NCBI GenBank assembly: GCA_963699345.1
Contig: CAVOTL010000005.1
Span: 1,054,001 to 1,118,000 of the forward strand
From: Bog-756 sp963699345
GTDB taxonomy: Bacteria > Actinomycetota > Acidimicrobiia > Acidimicrobiales > RAAP-2
Reading direction: 5' to 3'
Length of the DNA: 64,000 bases
Part shown: piece by piece, positions 62,191 through 64,000 of the stretch
Layout of the letters: each line of letters begins with the position of its first letter
Numbering within the stretch: position 1 is the first letter of the stretch
Position numbers and translations under genes: made by a program
The notes under the pieces: generated by a model
The model's database searches: none
Told to the model about the DNA's origin: nothing
Seen by the model: only the letters and a program-made list of their open reading frames with translations

Positions 62191-63278
62191 GCCATCCCGT
62201 CCTGCACACCCCCTTCTGCGATCTCGTCGGGGTGCGGTACCCGATCGTCCAGACCGGGATGGGGTGGGTGGCCGGTCCGCGCCTCGTGGCCGCCACCGCC
62301 GAGGCCGGTGCACTGGGCATCCTGGCCTCGGCCACCATGACCTACGACGAACTGGTGGCCGCCATCGGCGAGGTGCGTTCCCGTACCGACAAGCCGTTCG
62401 GCGTCAACCTGCGCACCGACGTCGCCGACGTGGCGGAGCGCGTGGCACTGATGATCGGGAACGGCGTGCGCGTCGCCAGCTTCGCCCAGGCGCCGAACCC
62501 GGCTCTGGTCGAGCGCTGCCGGACCGCCGGCCTGGTCGTGATGCCCACCATCGGCGCCCGTCGCCACGCCGAGAAGGTGGCGGAGTGGGGTGTCGACGCC
62601 GTCATCGCCCAGGGGGGCGAAGGCGGAGGGCACACCGGCACGGTCCCCACCTCACTGCTCACGCCCGCCGTCGTCGACGCCGTCGGCGACCGCGTGGCCG
62701 TGGTGGCGGCGGGCGGCTTCTTCGACGGCCGCGGCCTGGTCGCCGCCCTGGCCTACGGCGCGTCGGCCATCGCCATGGGGACGCGGTTCCTGCTGACCCG
62801 GGAGAGCCGGGTGCCCGACGAGGTGAAGCGGCTCTATCTGCAGACGCCGGTCACGGGGACGGTGGTCTCGACCGCCGTCGACGGCGCGCCCCAGCGGGTC
62901 ATCCGCACCGACCTCGTCGACCACCTGGAGAAGTCGGGGTGGCTGCGGGCCCTCCCCCGGGCCCTGGCGAACGCCCACGCCTTCCGCAAGGAGACCGACA
63001 CCACCCTGCCGGCCCTCTGGAAGGAGGGGACCGCGATGAAGAAGGGCAACGACCTGACGTGGCCCCAGGTCGTGATGGCCGCCAACGCGCCGATGATGAC
63101 CAAGGCCGCACTCGTCGACGGCCGGACCGATGTGGGCGTGCTGCCGACGGGGCAGGTCGTCGGTGCCATCGAGGAGCTGCCGACGGTGGCCGAGTTGATC
63201 GAGCGGATCGTCGCCGAGGCCGAGCACGTCCTGACACGGCTGTCGGGCCGCGCCGAGGGAGAACCTCCCGCTCCGTAG
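62187..63278 (+). CDS. ipdC: IpdC-like FMN-dependent reductase
   Basis: This 363-aa NPD-family flavoprotein starts MSHPVLHTPFCDLVGVRYPIVQTGMGWVAG. VIAQGGEGGGHTGTVPTSLLTPAVVDAVGDR near residue 137 and AAGGFFDGRGLVAALAYGASAIAMGTRF near 175 bind FMN phosphate. IpdC in Mycobacterium reduces a 5-hydroxy-HIP-CoA intermediate before ring opening. The identification comes from family, length and the position right after ipdAB. GTG 62187 overlaps the ipdB stop. Confidence 0.86.
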   Translation: MSHPVLHTPFCDLVGVRYPIVQTGMGWVAGPRLVAATAEAGALGILASATMTYDELVAAIGEVRSRTDKPFGVNLRTDVADVAERVALMIGNGVRVASFAQAPNPALVERCRTAGLVVMPTIGARRHAEKVAEWGVDAVIAQGGEGGGHTGTVPTSLLTPAVVDAVGDRVAVVAAGGFFDGRGLVAALAYGASAIAMGTRFLLTRESRVPDEVKRLYLQTPVTGTVVSTAVDGAPQRVIRTDLVDHLEKSGWLRALPRALANAHAFRKETDTTLPALWKEGTAMKKGNDLTWPQVVMAANAPMMTKAALVDGRTDVGVLPTGQVVGAIEELPTVAELIERIVAEAEHVLTRLSGRAEGEPPAP

Positions 63279-63626
63279 GAACTCCCGCGCGCTCCGAGGC
63301 GGCACGGTGCGCCGTGGCGTGCGGGCCGTCGTCACGCCCGTGATCGTGACGACGTCGCTGCCGCCGACGATGCGGCGCCCGACAACCGACGCGCCCCGGG
63401 TCGCGCGTGGGCGCACGTCGCCGGAACGTCTGCGGCAACCGCTCGGAACGGCCACGCACTGTGACCACCGAGAAGATTGCCCATTGTGCAGCGAAGGCGC
63501 CTAGGGGATAATCACTCCCTGCCTCACCAGTCAACAGATGTAGCCGCCTCACCCTGCCAACCATCGGCCAGCCGTCCCGAAGTGGTCCCGCCACCTCGGG
63601 GCGTCGCTTGTCACAGAGGAGCTCCC
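63279..63626. other. Intergenic region between ipdC and a ketosynthase-like gene
   Basis: About 350 bases without a gene I can support. The middle (63460-63530) is less GC-rich and has GGGGATAATCACTC near 63505, where TAATCA could be a -10 for the downstream gene. Confidence 0.4.
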
Positions 63627-64000
63627 ATGTCCGATGAAGTGCTGAAGACCTCGACGGGGCGGCGGCGGTCGGGAAGTGCGGGTTCACCGGTCAACATCAC
63701 CGGCGTGGGGGCGGTCACGGGGTACGGGTGGGGCATCAAGCACATGTGGGACGGGTTCCTGCTCGGGGAGAGTGCGGTCAAGCTCACGCAGGTTCCCGAT
63801 CAGGTGGAGGGCGACGGCGCCTACCTCGCCACCATCGCCGCTGAGGGCGACCGCCGCGACGGCCCGAGCCGCTTCATGCGTTCGCTCCGCTTCGCGGCCC
63901 GCGAGGCGATCGCCGACGCACACGAACGCGGCTGGCGCCCCGGCCCGGTCGTCGGCGTGGTGCACTGCCTGGTGCTCGGTGACGTCGAGATGTGGTCCGA
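63627..64000 (+). CDS. Beta-ketoacyl synthase-like protein, N-terminal part
   Basis: ATG 63627 follows AGAGGAG and opens a frame to the right edge (124 residues seen). After a polar N terminus, SPVNITGVGAVTGYGWGIKHMWDGFLLGESAVKL resembles the start of KAS II/FabF-type condensing enzymes, and FMRSLRFAAREAIADAHERG and VVGVVHCLVLGDVEMW follow the same fold. The catalytic Cys lies beyond the window. It may be a thiolase-fold enzyme for fatty-acid or polyketide synthesis; the branch cannot be decided. Confidence 0.6.
   Translation, partial: MSDEVLKTSTGRRRSGSAGSPVNITGVGAVTGYGWGIKHMWDGFLLGESAVKLTQVPDQVEGDGAYLATIAAEGDRRDGPSRFMRSLRFAAREAIADAHERGWRPGPVVGVVHCLVLGDVEMWS

Overview
The window is about 70 percent G+C, gene-dense, and looks like a chromosomal contig from an actinobacterium, most likely of the Acidimicrobiia. 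The clues are a mycothiol-type DinB/MDMPI enzyme, a mycobacterial-type SerC, a wecA-atpI arrangement as in Mycobacterium, actinobacterial attenuation upstream of ilvB, frequent GTG/TTG starts with ATGA/GTGA overlaps, many apparently leaderless genes, and a large surface protein with 'ADGGVF-YGDA' repeats. No prophage, insertion sequence or CRISPR array is visible. There is one tRNA gene.

Layout. 1-3721 (minus): rpiB-glyA-wecA-type transferase-atpZ/atpI, leading into an ATP synthase operon that runs off the left edge. 3811-9465: a thiolase-like protein, a UPF0104 membrane protein, then greA-leuC-leuD. 9863-19937 (minus): an expanded phosphate-uptake locus, pstC-pstA-pstB-pstS followed by an 826-aa membrane-anchored surface protein, a sortase-fold protein without its catalytic Cys and His, and a third secreted binding protein. 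A PHO-box-like direct repeat lies upstream of pstC. 20216-30289: lipoproteins, serA, an aspartate aminotransferase divergent from serC, and ilvB-ilvN-ilvC with a branched-chain leader peptide and attenuator. 30336-41895: small metabolic, repair and stress genes (PPOX, PhyH, DUF1543, DUF2237, FMN oxidoreductase, CocE hydrolase, ArsR-AHSA1-MDMPI, tag, DinB, katE, paiB). 41954-49509: two small hypotheticals, an OafA-type acyltransferase, an AAA ATPase, tRNA-Ala(CGC), a GH18 protein and a PIN/TRAM membrane protein. 49506-57409 (minus): a 1563-aa repeat-rich surface protein and pntAa-pntAb-pntB. 57637-64000: an EAL protein, then an SDR gene divergent from echA20-ipdA-ipdB-ipdC in the same order as Mycobacterium tuberculosis Rv3549c-Rv3553 (steroid C/D-ring degradation), then the start of a ketosynthase-like gene.

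The most unusual parts are (i) the phosphate locus, whose binding proteins appear to be held at the surface next to a catalytically dead sortase; (ii) the modular surface protein, with three copies of an unnamed module and six tandem ~41-aa repeats; and (iii) the ilvB attenuator, which is readable directly from the sequence. Three conserved genes (glyA, a DinB gene, katE) each carry one single-base frameshift, which may be assembly error rather than biology.
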